A stretch of 64,000 bases of DNA from Umbilicaria muhlenbergii. Lineage: Eukaryota > Ascomycota > Lecanoromycetes > Umbilicariales > Umbilicariaceae. The DNA is taken from assembly GCA_000611775.1 (NCBI GenBank), contig KK106981.1:2603211-2667210 (forward strand). Reading direction: 5' to 3'. This document shows positions 1-12,415 of this stretch, one piece after another (position 1 is the stretch's first letter; each line of letters starts with the position of its first letter). The position numbers and the translations under genes were made by a program. The notes below the pieces were generated by a model, which saw only the letters and a list, made by a program, of their open reading frames with translations, was not told the origin of the DNA and did not search any database.

Positions 1-506
1 ACAGTGATGACAAGGTCACATAACAAGATTTCTGTAGTTGATGATACAGTCAGTCAGGTGAAAGTGATGAATTAAGAATTAAACAATCTTTCTGTCACTG
101 AAGTAAGACATGAGGGGCTTTTGATTTCTGAGGATGAAAACCTTGTGAGAGGATCTAATGTTATGACTTAATCAAGACAGTACTTGAAAGTATGCACTTG
201 CAGTGAACAGTTGATATCAATCAAAGTGATCAAGGTGAGTGAGGGCTTGAACACTTCAATTACCTCAATCAGGGTAATCAAGCTGTTTGAAGTGATTGAG
301 GATTCAATCATTATGATCACCTCAATCATATGAGTCTCCTATAGTCTATATAATCACAGGTAGATTCATAGTTAGAAGCTCATGCTCAACTCATATATTA
401 AAGGCAATCTATTAATTCTATCTTCTAAGTTCTATTCTTTCATCATGATATCAATAGTTCAGTGAATGACAGTATTACTTCAGTCATTATGACATTACCT
501 GTTACA
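1..506 (+). mobile_element. 3' end of a Ty3-like LTR element (family E)
   Basis: Bases 1-158 are the last internal part of an element whose body lies left of the window; a purine-rich tract just before 159 fits a polypurine primer site. The 3' LTR is 159-506, starting TGTTATGAC and ending CTGTTACA. The whole stretch matches the reverse complement of 61,151-61,660, which fixes both ends. It sits inside a family B element: the B sequence resumes at 507. A decayed fossil; family assignment rests on the pol remains of the related copies at 7,304 and 61,496. Confidence 0.8.
159..506 (+). repeat. LTR of family E (348 bp)
   Basis: Bounded by TG..CA ends and defined by comparison with the inverted copy 61,151-61,495. 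A more diverged relative ends at 10,039. It contains several short TGATTGAGG-like and AATCACCT-like subrepeats and a TATATAA-like stretch near 355. Confidence 0.8.
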
Positions 507-719
507 GAAGGCTTGCAACTGTGAATATCATCATACTCATGAAAGCATGAGTTTTTAAAGAGAGGAGGCAATGTGAGCATCTGATGTATGAAACTCATCA
601 GGTGCTAATTCAGAATAAGAAAGATTATATTTAACAACAACACAATCTTATGAAAATAACTTTCACTAATGAATCAACTTTATGAAGAAACTCAGTCAAT
701 AAACATCACTTTTAACACT

Positions 720-949
720 TATCAGGACTATGCAGATTATGAATTAATGCATATGTTTTAATAGCTGACATTTAGCTACAGAGAAGAATTCTAATCTAAG
801 GAGCAAAAGGAAGAAAAAGCATGAAGATTAAAGTCTTTATGTGCATGTTAAGTTCATTAGTTTAATCACTGTTAACCTGTTCAGTCATTCAGTTTGATAC
901 ATCATTCAGATCATTCAGTTCAATTTAATGTTTAAACATAAATCTGACA
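720..949 (-). repeat. LTR of element D (3' LTR)
   Basis: 230 bp, the same length as the partner at 6,762-6,991. The differences seen by eye are all C/T or A/G. The element is on the minus strand, so this left copy is the 3' LTR. Confidence 0.88.
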
Positions 950-2408
950 TTACCTTCTTCTTTATTTAGTGAACTTCATGAGCTGATCATCTACTTTTCT
1001 GCTTTGTCATTGATGTATTCAGTGACTCAGCTGACTTATTTGAGTATCTCTCATGAAATACCTCTTTCAGTTCAAGTGAGTGTTTAAACTCATCAGCATT
1101 GTATCAGGTCTTATCAGATAAATATTCTTTTCATGTCACTTTGTACTGTAATCTGTTTTTTCATCAACAGTTATCATTAATCTGTTCAACTTCTTATTTC
1201 AGTTCAGCCTGTTCAGTTATTACTGATGACAGTGATGGCTCAATTTGTTCAAGCAAAAGATCATTCACAGTGAGTTATAATAAAAAGATGTGAAATACAG
1301 GGTGTATTTTCATTGATTCAGGCAGTTCAAGTTCATATGCTTAAGCTGATACTTTCTTCTTAATTCAGAAAGGTCCTTCATTCTTGTGATTCAACTTTTT
1401 AAACAGATGAGTCATTCAAATATTCTTTATTAACAATCATATCAGGTCTCTCACTTGATATGTTGAGGTTAATATTTAAATTTTATTCATGAAGTCTTCT
1501 TGCTGAAGTTGTGCTGCTGTCATGTTTTCTTGTAACATCACATGTAAAACTTTCATGTGATTTGTTATGAAATCAGTCTTTTCCTTCAGAATTCATTCTC
1601 TTGTCAGCAGAGGTGAGGTGATCAATCATTCAAAGTTAAAACTCATTCAGAGGTGATATCCCTTATTAGCAAAGAATGATGAGACTTTGATGAAGTCAGA
1701 ATCTGCATTGTTGACTGTAAACTCAGTCATTGATAATTATTTTGCTCAGTCATCTTGCTGATAGTTCACAAATGCTTTAAGGTAGCATTTAATATTCATA
1801 TTTGCATTTTCAGACTGCCTGTCTGTCTTTGAATGAAAAGCGGTTGAAGGTTTCAATCTGATTCAGAGTTGTTCACACAGGTATTTTCAAAGTAATATTA
1901 TAAACTGTGATCCTTAGTCTGATGTAATCATCTGTGATAATTCATGAAATCTTCACACATTGTGAAGTAATAATTTTGTGATGTATTTTGTTGATGTTCC
2001 CTCCTTTTTATCTGTTGAACAAGAAATATAATGCCTCTTCTTGATTAATCTGCAAATGATTGTTAAGATTACATTGAATCTTTCACTTTCTGATAATTCA
2101 GTAATCAAGTTGAGTGAAATATCTTGTCATGAACAGCTTGAAATTAAAAGTGATTTCAGGGCTCCTTGATACTGCTCATTCATGTTCTTTGTTCAGCGGC
2201 AGATGTGACAATTTTGAACAAAATGACTGACTATTCAGTTCATTCAGAGTTAATAGTAAAATTATGCAAGTATTTTTAATGTCTTTTGATGACTTATATG
2301 TTTTATAATCAGTTGTTCATGTGCTTCTTGAATCAGTTGAAGTTGTAACTCATTTTTATCTGAATCATTGTCAACTTCTAAGACTCATACATGTTCTTGA
2401 TAAAGCAG

Positions 2409-2666
2409 TCAGCCTGCATCCTCAGTGCAGTCATTAAGAGAGATTTTTATTAAATATCTTGCTCTGATCTGTAATAAGTTTAAAATTTCCTGGCAGAAGT
2501 CATCTGCTTTCACATAATAAGTAATCAACTCATTTAAAGTTTCATTCAAGGCCTGTTCAGCTGATTCATTCAGAGTTGATTCATTCAGGGTTGATTTTAA
2601 ATGATGAGGAGCTTTTTTCTTTTGTTCAGCAATGATGCATGAGTTTAAGCAGTGACTCAGTAGCAT
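2409..2666 (-). pseudogene. RNase H-integrase linker fragment of element D with LNES repeats
   Basis: An 85-residue open stretch of D pol carrying short repeats of the form STLNESTLNES and AEQALNE. By position it joins the RNase H and integrase regions. The matching stretch in copy 2 (57,817-58,080) has a different number of repeats. Part of a retroelement fossil, not a host gene. Confidence 0.5.
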
Positions 2667-2701
2667 GATTTAAAATTGATATTGTAATCACTCATCATTT
2701 T

Positions 2702-2911
2702 CATTCTTCTTTAATTGATCACTTGAGTATTTAATGAGTGCATTCACCTTTTCATTTTCCTTGCCTGTTCAGTATGTGATCACAAAGTTGAATTATGAGA
2801 GAAATTCATTCTTCTTTAATTGATCACTTGAGTATTTAATGAGTGCATTCACCTTTTCATTTTCCTTGCCTGTTCAGTATGTAATCACAAAGTTGAATTA
2901 TGAGAGAAATT
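2702..2911. repeat. 105-bp tandem duplication inside element D copy 1
   Basis: Two near-identical 105 bp units start at 2,702 and 2,807. Copy 2 of the element has a single unit here (about 58,114-58,220). A second, looser duplication follows: the motif AAAGTACTTCAG recurs near 2,955 and 3,318 with similar downstream sequence. Confidence 0.8.
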
Positions 2912-3875
2912 TAACTCATCTGACTTGTCTGTGAGTCAATTTCTTGATCATTATAAAGTACTTCAGGGCTTTATAATCTGTTAAAATTTAAATCAGATCC
3001 TCTGTTCCTGTCAGTTCAGCACATCATTCTTTTAAACTTTAAATGATAGTTAACAGTTCCTTGTCATAGATTTCATAATTGCATTCAGCTGATATGAGTT
3101 TCTTAAAGAAAAATGCCACTGAATGCATTAATTTTTAATTATCTTTCTGAGATAGTACTCCTGCGGATACCAGATCAGATGAGTCACATTTAAGATAACA
3201 TGTTCAAGTTCAGTTGAAGTGTTATAATACTGACATGTTAATCAGTCAGTTCTTTAGTTCATTAAACGCTTGAAGACACTGTTCAGTTTACATATTAAAG
3301 AGTATGTTTTTGCCTGTCATAAAGTACTTCAGGACTTTATGATTTGTTAAAACATAAATCTCATAATTACATTCAGCTGATATGAGTTTCTTAAAGAAAA
3401 ATGTCACTGAATGCATTAATTTTTAATTATCTTTCTGAGATAGTACTCCTGCGGATACCAGATCAGATGAGTCACATTTAAGATAACATGTTCAAGTTCA
3501 GTTGAAGTGTTATAATATTAACATGTTAATCAGTCAGTTCTTTAATTCACTAAATGTTTGAAGACACTGTTCAGTTTGCATATTAAAAGGTATGTTCTTG
3601 CCTGTTAATCTGATTAAAGGTTTTGTGATTTTAGAATATTCCTCTATGAATTGTCAGTAGAAGTTGCAAAAACCTAAAAATGCTTACAGCTGTTTTAAAT
3701 TAATCAGTATCTCTCAAGCCTTAATGACTGTGATCTTTTTAAAGTTCACTCAGATGTCATGACGTTCTATGATTAATCTTAAGTATTGAGTTTCAGTCTT
3801 ATGAAATTCACACTTCTTGATTTCAGTTTGTAAATTTGCCTTTCTCAGTCGTTCTAAAATGATTTAAACATGAGT

Positions 3876-4079
3876 TCAGTGTTCAGACAGGGACTCTGAA
3901 TAGATCAGAATATTATTCAAATATGTTGTACAACAGATGTTCAATAAATTGAATAATACATTATTAATAAAGTGCTGAAAGGTGACTGATCTGTTAATGA
4001 GTTTAAAAGGCAAGATCTTATATTTGTAGAAATTATGCCTTGTTTGAAAGGTTGTCAGGTCTTCAGAATCAGGATTCAT
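3876..4079 (-). pseudogene. Reverse transcriptase fragment of element D
   Basis: A 67-residue open stretch with Ty3-type RT palm features: TTFQTRHNFYKYKILPF, then a catalytic-motif region read as TYLNNILIYS. The same stretch occurs in copy 2 at 58,897-59,100. This is what places family D among Ty3-like elements. Confidence 0.8.
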
Positions 4080-4382
4080 TCATATGCAGTGAAATGCCTG
4101 TTGTATATTAATCTTGATGAAGTATTTTGTCTTTGAAATCTGAGTCAGGGTTTCCTCAATCAAAGACAATAAGTATTAATCTTTCTTCATAATTGAATTC
4201 AGCTTTCAGTAGTTAATGCACAGTTATAAAGACTCATCTTTCTTTTATATGAACAGAATTAATAAGGCTACTGATGATTGACTGACTTCAATGAAACTCT
4301 TTTGCAAGTTATCTTCTATGTAGTTCTTCACTGCTATCAGTTCTTCATGTGACATATTATAGAGGAGTGTGTATTCTAGCTT

Positions 4383-4739
4383 TTACTCACCCTTTAAAAT
4401 AATCTTATGATCATAGAGTTGATGTGAAGAGAGTTCATTTGCAGCCTTTTTAGAAAAAACATCAATCAAGTCATGATATTCAGAAGGAAGAATCACCTTG
4501 ATATTTAATTCACTTAACTTTAATTCAAGATTCAATGCTTTCTTAATCTGTTGAATAAAGATAACAAAGATTTCATTGTCTTTCTTCATATTTAATGTGA
4601 ACAGTGCTGCATCAATCATCTTGATATTAACTGCATATGCAGGATTATTATCCTTTGATGCAGAGGCTGATTCAGGATCTGCTTTTGTGATGAATTTCTT
4701 CAGGATCTGATAAGTTTTCAGTGATTCAAGTTCAATCAT
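4383..4739 (-). pseudogene. Protease-RT junction fragment of element D
   Basis: 118 residues including ILPSEYHDLIDVFSKKAANE and then HQLYDHKIIL, the stretch that in Ty3-like pol precedes the RT fingers. Paralogue at 59,404-59,724. A short pyrimidine/TTCAG-rich low-complexity stretch lies just to its right (4,740-4,840). Confidence 0.75.
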
Positions 4740-6212
4740 TCAGTTTGTTCATTCATTCAGTGTTCAGTTCTTCAGTTCAGTTTATTTATTCAGTTCAGTT
4801 CAGTTGTTTGATTCAGTTCATTCATTCATTCAGTGAGAAAATCACTACCTGATTCACAGGGTCAATTAAAATCCAGGTGTGATTCATTCAAAAAAGTTTC
4901 AATATAATGTTGAGATCTTTCATGTCTACAATTATCATGAGGGTGAATCACTGAGAATGATCACAGACCTTCATAGTTGAATAAATCATGTGTGTAACTC
5001 ATCTCACTATCTTTTTCTGGAAATTGTGTAGAGTTCAGAGCTTTGACAGTGATACTGCCTCAATTTCAGATCATTCAATCAGAGTCTTTATCAGGTTAGC
5101 ATTAATGAATGCATATTCAATTGACTCAATATTAAGTAAGACCTTGACTCATAGCTTGACCTCATTTAAAGTGAGCTTGCAATTCACTTTGAATGATGTT
5201 CAGGTGAACAGCATGTCTTCATTAATCATTAATATTAATATCACAAGGGGATTATCATTAATCCTTATCATGACTTTGATAAGAGAACGCCTTTTCCTGA
5301 ATTTAATTCAAAATCAAAATCAGGATTGAATATGATTCATTGCATGCATCTTAATACTGAAGTCTCTTTCTTTTTGTTCTTGTTTAATTAATTTAAGGCA
5401 AGGTGCTTCTGTTTATTATATTTAAAACAACATCTTTTCTTCATCTGTTGTTCTTTGACAGCGTCTGAGTGTGACATTCAGTTCAGTGTTCAGGGAACTG
5501 ACTCAGTGATCATTCAAGTAGTTGATTTTAAGGTTTCAATAAAATATTCAGTCCTTGTATGAGTTTAACTTGTGAAGAGGGATGTTTAATTCAATTGAAG
5601 TTTACTGATCTTCTTTGCATCAAGCAGTCATAAGGTCTGATTGATTCACTGACAGCACTTAATGAGTTCATAAAGATCTTCAAGTCTGTTGTTGTCAGTG
5701 TTTAATTATTATTGAATGATGCTGTTCACCTTGTTCAGAAGTTCTCCTATTCAGTATAAATTAAAAAACTCATTCAGTTCAGTAACATATCACTGAAAAT
5801 CAGCTCAGAAGGACGGGAAGTCTTTGAATTCTTAATAAAGCTTATGAAATTCATTAATGATGATATGTTTTCAATCTGAGTCTCTGTAGATTTAGGTCAA
5901 ATGTTTTAGCAGTTCAGTAATGTTTAAATAAGCTGTTCAAGATGCTGAATTCATTTGAGGTCTTATGTGTTTAACAGAGTCATTCTCAACTCTTGTCTTC
6001 ACATATGTTATCTTCATCTGTTCAGTGAAGTATTATTCATTCATTGCTAGTAAGTAGTTTCTGATCTTCACTACTCATTCATCATATTTTGAACAGTCAC
6101 TGAAGAACATCAGTGAATCAGAAAGCTTTAATAATCTGAAGTTAAATGATTCTTCAACTGTGAGTTGAGGAGAATCAGGTCAGAGGGTGCTTATGAAGAT
6201 GATTATGATTCA

Positions 6213-6506
6213 TTATTCAAGGTATATTATTACATCAGCTTGTTCAGTGACTTTCTTCTTCAGTTTCTTGTTCTTGTCTTTCATTCTTTCAAAGTTCACT
6301 TGTAGTTCTTCATGTGCCTTTATAACAATGTTGATTTCATTCAAAGACTGCTCATGATCAGTGATCAATTGTTGAAGAGCAGTCATTGCTTCAGAGGAAT
6401 ATTCTTGTAAGAGATTAATCAAGATCTCTGCAGTTAAAGCAGTTAAAATCTGATTAATCAGGTTTTTATTCAAGGTGAATTGTTCATCATTCACAGAAGT
6501 CAACAA
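6213..6506 (-). pseudogene. gag-like coiled-coil fragment of element D
   Basis: 97 residues rich in Leu, Glu and Lys with heptad-like spacing (FERMKDKNKKLKKKV), about 250 bp downstream of the 5' LTR. The location and coiled coil fit the amino-terminal part of gag. No zinc knuckle is visible here. Confidence 0.5.
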
Positions 6507-6761
6507 AGACTCTTTAATTTATGAGTAAACTCTGCTATCAGCTCCTCTGATCATCATGATTAATTTTTAATTCAGGTTTTGATTCTGATTTTAATTCTGA
6601 TTTTAATTCTGATTTTAATTCTGATTCTGATTTTAATTTTAATTTTAATTTTGATTTTGATTCTGATTCTAATGTGTTGATCATCTGACTTCAGTGTCAA
6701 TCTGATTCAGAATTCATTCAGGATGCCTTGCAGCAGGAGATAAAGAATAAGATTAAAATAA

Positions 6762-6991
6762 TGTCAAGACTATGCAGATTATGAATTAATGCATGTGTTT
6801 TAACAGCTGACATTTAGCTACAGAGAAGAATTCTAGTCTAAGGAGCAAAAGGAAGAAAAAGCATGAAGATTAAAGCTTTTGTGTGCATGTTAAGTTCATT
6901 AATCTAATCACTGCTAACCTGTTCAGTCATTCAGTTTGATACATCATTCAGATCATTCAGTTCAGTTCAACATTCAGATGTAAACCTGACA
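6762..6991 (-). repeat. LTR of element D (5' LTR)
   Basis: Starts TGTCAAGACTATG and ends AAACCTGACA; it keeps more C and G than its partner. A third copy is at 45,802-46,022. Confidence 0.88.
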
Positions 6992-7303
6992 ACACTTCAT
7001 GAAAGTGATTAAAGAAGTTAACATCATTGATGACACTTTATAAAGATGTGATTCAGCAATGAACACTTTATGAAGACAGTTTCATTGAGATGACTGCTTC
7101 ATGAGATTTTCCTCAGGCAGGCTAGCTTCAAAAGAGATATATTATGAGGTTAAAGTGTATCTCATTATTTTTCTTAGCAATAATTCTTTACCTACTAACA
7201 ATATCATACTATTGCAAATCATCAACTATAAGCTTAAGCTATTATTGTCACATAGCTTCATAATTCCTTAGTTAAGATATTACCTCATGATAGTATGCTT
7301 ACA

Positions 7304-10039
7304 GTTTTGACCCTGAGAAGTTTATTACGCTTGAGATAAACACATCAGATGAAGTTATAAAAGTATGTATTAATCAGCAAGATGATAAAAGATGTCTGCA
7401 TTCAATAACTTATTACTCATAAAAGTTAACAGGCGCTGAAACAAGCTATGAAATACATGATAAGAAGTTGTTAATGATTGTTGATGCATTTAAACAATGA
7501 CGTGTATATCTCAAAGGACTGAAACATAAGGTTTAAGTGTATTCAGATCATAAGAATTTATTATACTTTACAACAACAAAAGTTTTAAACTGAAGACAAG
7601 TTCATTGATCAGAAAAATTGTCACAGTATAATTTCAAGATTCATTATCAAAAGAGATCTGAGAACATCAAGATGAATGCTCTCAGCAAATAAATTAATTA
7701 TTTATAAAAGAAATCAATCATGAATTAAGTTATCCTTCAAGAAGATGAGCAAGAGAGCATAATTTACAACTGAGAAGTTAACTTCATGATAAAAGTTGAC
7801 AATAATATTTTCAAAAAACAAATACAAAAAGCATTGAAGGATGATAAATTAATGTAATAAATTCTTTAAAACATTAATGATCATGAAAGTTTTAAAAAGT
7901 GAAAAGATTTTTTATTTTTTCAAGGCTTAATTTATGTCCTGATCAGATTAAGGGAAGCACTGATAGAAGAAAGTCATTTCAATCAGATGTATGAACATTA
8001 AGGAATTAATAAAACAATGAAACAACTCACATGAACATACTATTTCTCATGCATGAGGAAAAAGGTCAAGAAGATCATTTAAAAGTGTGATACTTGCTGA
8101 AAAAACAAAGCTGAACAATATAAGTCATATGAATTACTAAAGTCATCATCAACACTAATACAGCCTTGATCAAGCATCACATTAAACTTTATGATAAAAT
8201 TATCAAAGTCAAAAGAACCTCTGATGAAAGTATTATATGATGTGATAATTGTTATAACAGATTAACTTATGAAGTATGAGTACTTTTTATCTTATAAAAA
8301 ATCATCATCAGCAGAAAAACTTGCATACACATTTTTAAAAATCATCACAGTGAATCACAGATTATCAGAAGAAATAATCTCAGATTGAGATAAACTTTTT
8401 ACATCAAAGTTCTGAAAGTCACTAGTGAATCAGTTAAGAATTTATTATAAACTATTCATCATATACCACCTGCAAACAGACAGATAAACTGAGTGTTTAA
8501 ATTAAACATTAAAGCAATACTTAAGATACTATGTCAATTACCAATAAAACAATTGAGTAGAACTACTATCAGTAGTGTAACTCATGTATAACACAGCAAT
8601 AACAGAAGTCATGAGAGTATCATTATTTTACATCAACTACAGCTTCAACTCAGTCATGAGTGAATTAAGAGGTTTAGCAACAATAGTACAGAGGATCAGT
8701 GTACATGTTAATAAACTGAAGAATTTACATGAAGAACTTCAGAAGAACATAAAATTCATGTTTAAATAATCAACAATATATCATAATAAGAAAAGAGATA
8801 AAGAACTTACTCTTGAAGAGAAGAGTAAAGTATATCTTTTATGTCACAACATCAAGACAACATGATCAAGCAACAAATTAAATCACAAGAAGTTGAAATC
8901 TTTTCAAATTACAAAGAAAAAGAAAAGTGTTAACTATGAACTTGAACTTTCATCATCTATGAGAATACATTCAGTATTTCATGTGTCTTTACTCAAATCA
9001 GCAGATCAGGAAACACTGTTATAAATTAATTCATCAAAAATTAATCTGAAAAGTCAAGATGCTGAGTTCAAAGTAAAAGAAATCTTAAATCAGTAAGAAG
9101 TTAATGATGAGCTTTGTTACTTAATTAAATGAAAAGAATATGACACAGCAGGAAACACATGAGAATTAAAGAAGAATCTCACTCATTATGCAGCAAAATT
9201 ACATCAGTTTTGTCAGAGGAACCTGAGCCTCAGAAGTCATTCAATGCAGAGAAATTAAAAAACTCAGAAGTAATGTTCAAAGTTGAAGCTTTCACTTGCT
9301 TATGCTTCTTCACCTTTAACTCTTTGATGTTCATAAATTCATGGAATATGAAATCTCTTTGATGATGTTGCAACAGTCTTTTCTGTTTTTAAAGGTGAAT
9401 CAGCTTGACTGATGCCTCAGTAATTACTTCCTTAGCAGTGAAAGTTTTCTTTTTCAAGGAAGTCAGTTCAGCTTTTATCTTCTCTCAGTCAGCACTGCTG
9501 AAAGATAAATCACAGAACTTTTTAATCTGTATGCAGATGACACACTTATTAAAATTAATACTCATATGATAATCTTTTATGCCATCAACACATCACTTAC
9601 ACAATCACATGATGAAAGGAGTGAGGTTGAGCCTGTGAAGAAGATTACAACAACATTAAGTAAAGTTCAGTTTCTTTTGAACTCAGGGAGAAGGCATGAA
9701 GATGTTTAAGTTTTCAAGAATAAAAACTTTAAGAAGAAAGTTAATGTTACAGCTTCTGCACTATAATATTAACAAAGTATGCAGTGCACATAAATATATG
9801 ATATTACTCATCATGCTCACTCTGCTCACTGAGGTAAGCAAGGTGAGCACATAAAGCACATGAGTTTTTTATAATTTATATAATCAACAGGTAAATTTAT
9901 AGTTAAGAGTTCATGCTCAACTCATATATTAAAGATAATCTACTAGTTTTATCTTCTAAAATCATTCATGATTACTTGTGATATAAACAGTTCAATGAAT
10001 AATAATATTATTTTAATCATTATGACATTATTTATTATA
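7304..10039 (+). mobile_element. Truncated Ty3-like chromovirus, family E (older copy)
   Basis: Begins abruptly in the RNase H region at the edge of the B LTR. RNase H-like sequence spans 7,304-7,690, integrase about 7,950-8,770 and a chromodomain-like stretch about 9,060-9,180, then an AT-rich 3' region and a diverged 3' LTR ending at 10,039 (left end near 9,760, uncertain). All parts read on the plus strand. Its minus-strand relative is at 61,151-64,000. It is strongly decayed, with many breaks, and the 5' half is not in this window. Confidence 0.75.
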
Positions 10040-10752
10040 CCTGTAATGCTTCTTAAAAACACAATGTGACTTGTAATTTATAACTCAATTTTAGATAAAC
10101 TCAAGCACAGCAGAAATTATAATCTGTTAACATAAATCTTTAATTTTTTATCACAGTGAGCTTTAATACTGTTTAATGTGTTATTATAATTGATGTATAA
10201 AAAATAAAAATAAACTGAGTTTAAATAATTTGAATCATAAATGAGCTACTTCTAAAGATTATTTATATACACATATAAACAAGTCTTATTTGTGACTTCT
10301 TTATTCTTTATATATTAAAAGAAAAACTTGTTTAATACATAATTTACTCATTAAAGATACTTTATCTCTTTAATAAAAATCACAGAGACACTGTAAACCT
10401 TTTTAATTATTTTATAATTATCTTTAAAAACATTATTCACTAAAGTTATAATGACAAGAAGTATTATAAAATACATGCTGAGATAATTATTAAAGTCTTT
10501 ATGCAGTGAGTATATTATTTTATTAAGCTGTCAGTAATTATACATTCAAATCTCATATATTCAGAGAGTTTACAATTCTCTCTTATAATATAAACTCTTC
10601 TTGAAATGAAAATTTATTTAAATATTAAAGTTAAACTCTGCACCTTCTGATTTAAAGTTGTGTCATTTGAGAAGTTTAATGTTTTTGTAAAGTAAAACTT
10701 TATCAGTTTTTTTAATTTCTTCAGTGTTACTTTTTATGATTATTTTTGATCT
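10040..10752. other. AT-rich spacer, no gene recognised
   Basis: Very AT-rich with long A and T runs and no convincing open frame. It ends with the sequence GATCT at 10,748-10,752, which is the left target duplication of the next element. It may be an old, unrecognisable repeat. Confidence 0.5.
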
Positions 10753-11207
10753 TGTAAGTGTACTACTATAAGGTAATATTTTAACTAAGGAATTATGAAG
10801 CTATGTGACAATAATGACTTAAACTTATAATTGATGATTTGCAATAATATGATATTGCTAGTAGGTAGAGAATTATTGCTAAGAAAGAAAATAAAACATG
10901 TTTTAACCTCATAATATATCTCTTCTGAAGTTAACTTGCTTAAGGAAGATTTCATGAAGCAGTCACCTTGATGAAGCTGTCTTCATAAGATGTTCATTAC
11001 TGAATCACATCCTCATGAGATGTCATCAATGGTGTTAACTTCTTTAATCACTTTCATGAAGTGTCAGAAGTGATGTTTATTGATTGAGTTCTCTCATGAG
11101 ATTAATTCATTAATGAAAGTTACCTTTGCAAGGCTGTGTTGTTGTTAAATATAATTTTTCCTATTCTGAACTAGCACCTGATGAGTTTCATACATTAAAT
11201 GCTCACA
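10753..11207 (-). repeat. LTR of family B (3' LTR)
   Basis: 455 bp. On the plus strand it starts TGTAAGTGTACTAC and ends ATGCTCACA. Other copies: 26,006-26,460 (same orientation), 572-7,303 split (opposite), and a 222 bp fragment at 41,713-41,934 (opposite). Confidence 0.9.
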
Positions 11208-11326
11208 TTGCCTCTCTTCTTTAAAAACTCATGCTCTCATGAGTATGATGACATTCACAGTTGCAAGCCTTTACTGAGAAGTACTTCACAATACATCAAT
11301 AACAGTAAAAAAAATGACCCTGTAAG

Positions 11327-11615
11327 TGTAAGAGGGTGAGTGTACAACAGTCATCATAATGATGTTTGAATGAGATGTCACAGGCAGTAAAGTCATGATA
11401 AGATTAATGCAGTGATTATACATCTTTTATTTAATAATTAAACTGATCATTGAGAAAGCAGGTTTCTGCATCTTCTTGTGAAGAGTTTTCACTTGATGTC
11501 AAGGCGCTAAGCGCTGAGTCATCATATTTAAGCTATAGTGTTGTATCATAATGTTGTATTATAGTGTTGTATCATAGTGTTGTATTGTCATACTATATAT
11601 ATGATGACCTTGACA
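11327..11615 (-). repeat. LTR of element C (3' LTR)
   Basis: 289 bp, starting TGTAAGAGGGTGAG and ending ACCTTGACA. It holds short subrepeats of the form ATAGTGTTGTAT. The partner is exactly 8,176 bp to the right. The unit GGCGCTAAGCGCT near 11,504 is one of few CpG-bearing stretches left. Confidence 0.9.
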
Positions 11616-12415
11616 CAGTATTCCTCTTCTCATGATGCTGTCTCTGATGTTAATTGACTTTGAATCTGTCATCATAAACATCATCATGATAACCTGATAG
11701 GTGATTGATCATGTAGAGTGAGGATGTGAAATCATGTTAAAGTAAGACTGATCACATGCTCTTGTTTAATTGTGATGATATCATGCCTGACAGTAAGTTC
11801 TTCTTCTTAACATAAACATCAAAATTAAAATGTTTATTGTAAGTTTAAAACATTCTTCTCTTGTGTTTCTTCTTTGTCATCTCTCTTATAACATGTTGTT
11901 GTACTTCTCATAATTTTTTCACAGCTCATTAAGTGACCTGATGACTTCATGACATCATTCCTCATTGCAGAGGTGTTCACCTCATGAAGAGAGCATTGTG
12001 AAGCTTACAGCTCATACTTCATTTATGATGTCATACTTCCTGTCATACATCATATGAATGCTAACATGATATATAAGCAATCAATACTCAAAATCTCAAA
12101 AACATGATCATGAACAATGATGAAGACTCATCTCTGCCAGGGAAGCCTGTTGATCTTCAGGCTCAATGTGATGAGAAGGGCTCTGAGTCAGAGTTGATGA
12201 ATAAAACTGTGATGATCAACACCTTCAGAAAGAGATGAGGAAACAGAATGATAAAACTGACTATTCAACATTTGAAGAGAATCAGGTGTTTATCTTTAAA
12301 TGATGTCTTCAGCAGCAGTTTCTGCTCTGTGTGATGTCATGATGATACCTTGCTGCCAGCGCGTATGCAGCAGGGTCATCATCATGAGCATGTGATTTAA
12401 GAGAACCTCAATCAC

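Larger units (their letters stand above)
720..6991 (-). mobile_element. Full-length Ty3-like LTR element, family D (copy 1)
   Basis: A 6.27 kb element with two direct 230 bp LTRs (720-949 and 6,762-6,991) and a 5-bp target duplication, ACACT, at 715-719 and 6,992-6,996. It lies within a family B LTR. Pol reads on the minus strand: gag-like coiled coil at 6,213-6,506, protease/RT junction at 4,383-4,739, RT palm at 3,876-4,079, RNase H about 2,950-3,330, integrase about 1,000-2,300. A purine-rich tract (minus strand) borders the LTR at 950-967. It is structurally whole but its coding parts are heavily decayed. The two LTRs differ at roughly 20 sites by eye, all of them transitions. Confidence 0.9.
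507..7303 (+). mobile_element. 3' end of a family B Ty3-like element, split by element D
   Basis: Bases 507-571 match, in reverse, the internal end of the family B element at 11,208-11,290 and finish in a purine-rich tract. They are followed by the 3' LTR, 572-719 and 6,997-7,303, interrupted by element D. The LTR parts add up to 455 bp, exactly the length of the two LTRs at 10,753 and 26,006. The body of this element would lie left of the window, and it is itself cut by an E element ending at 506. To the right, at 7,304, the sequence passes into an older E element in its RNase H region, so B probably landed in E. Confidence 0.8.
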
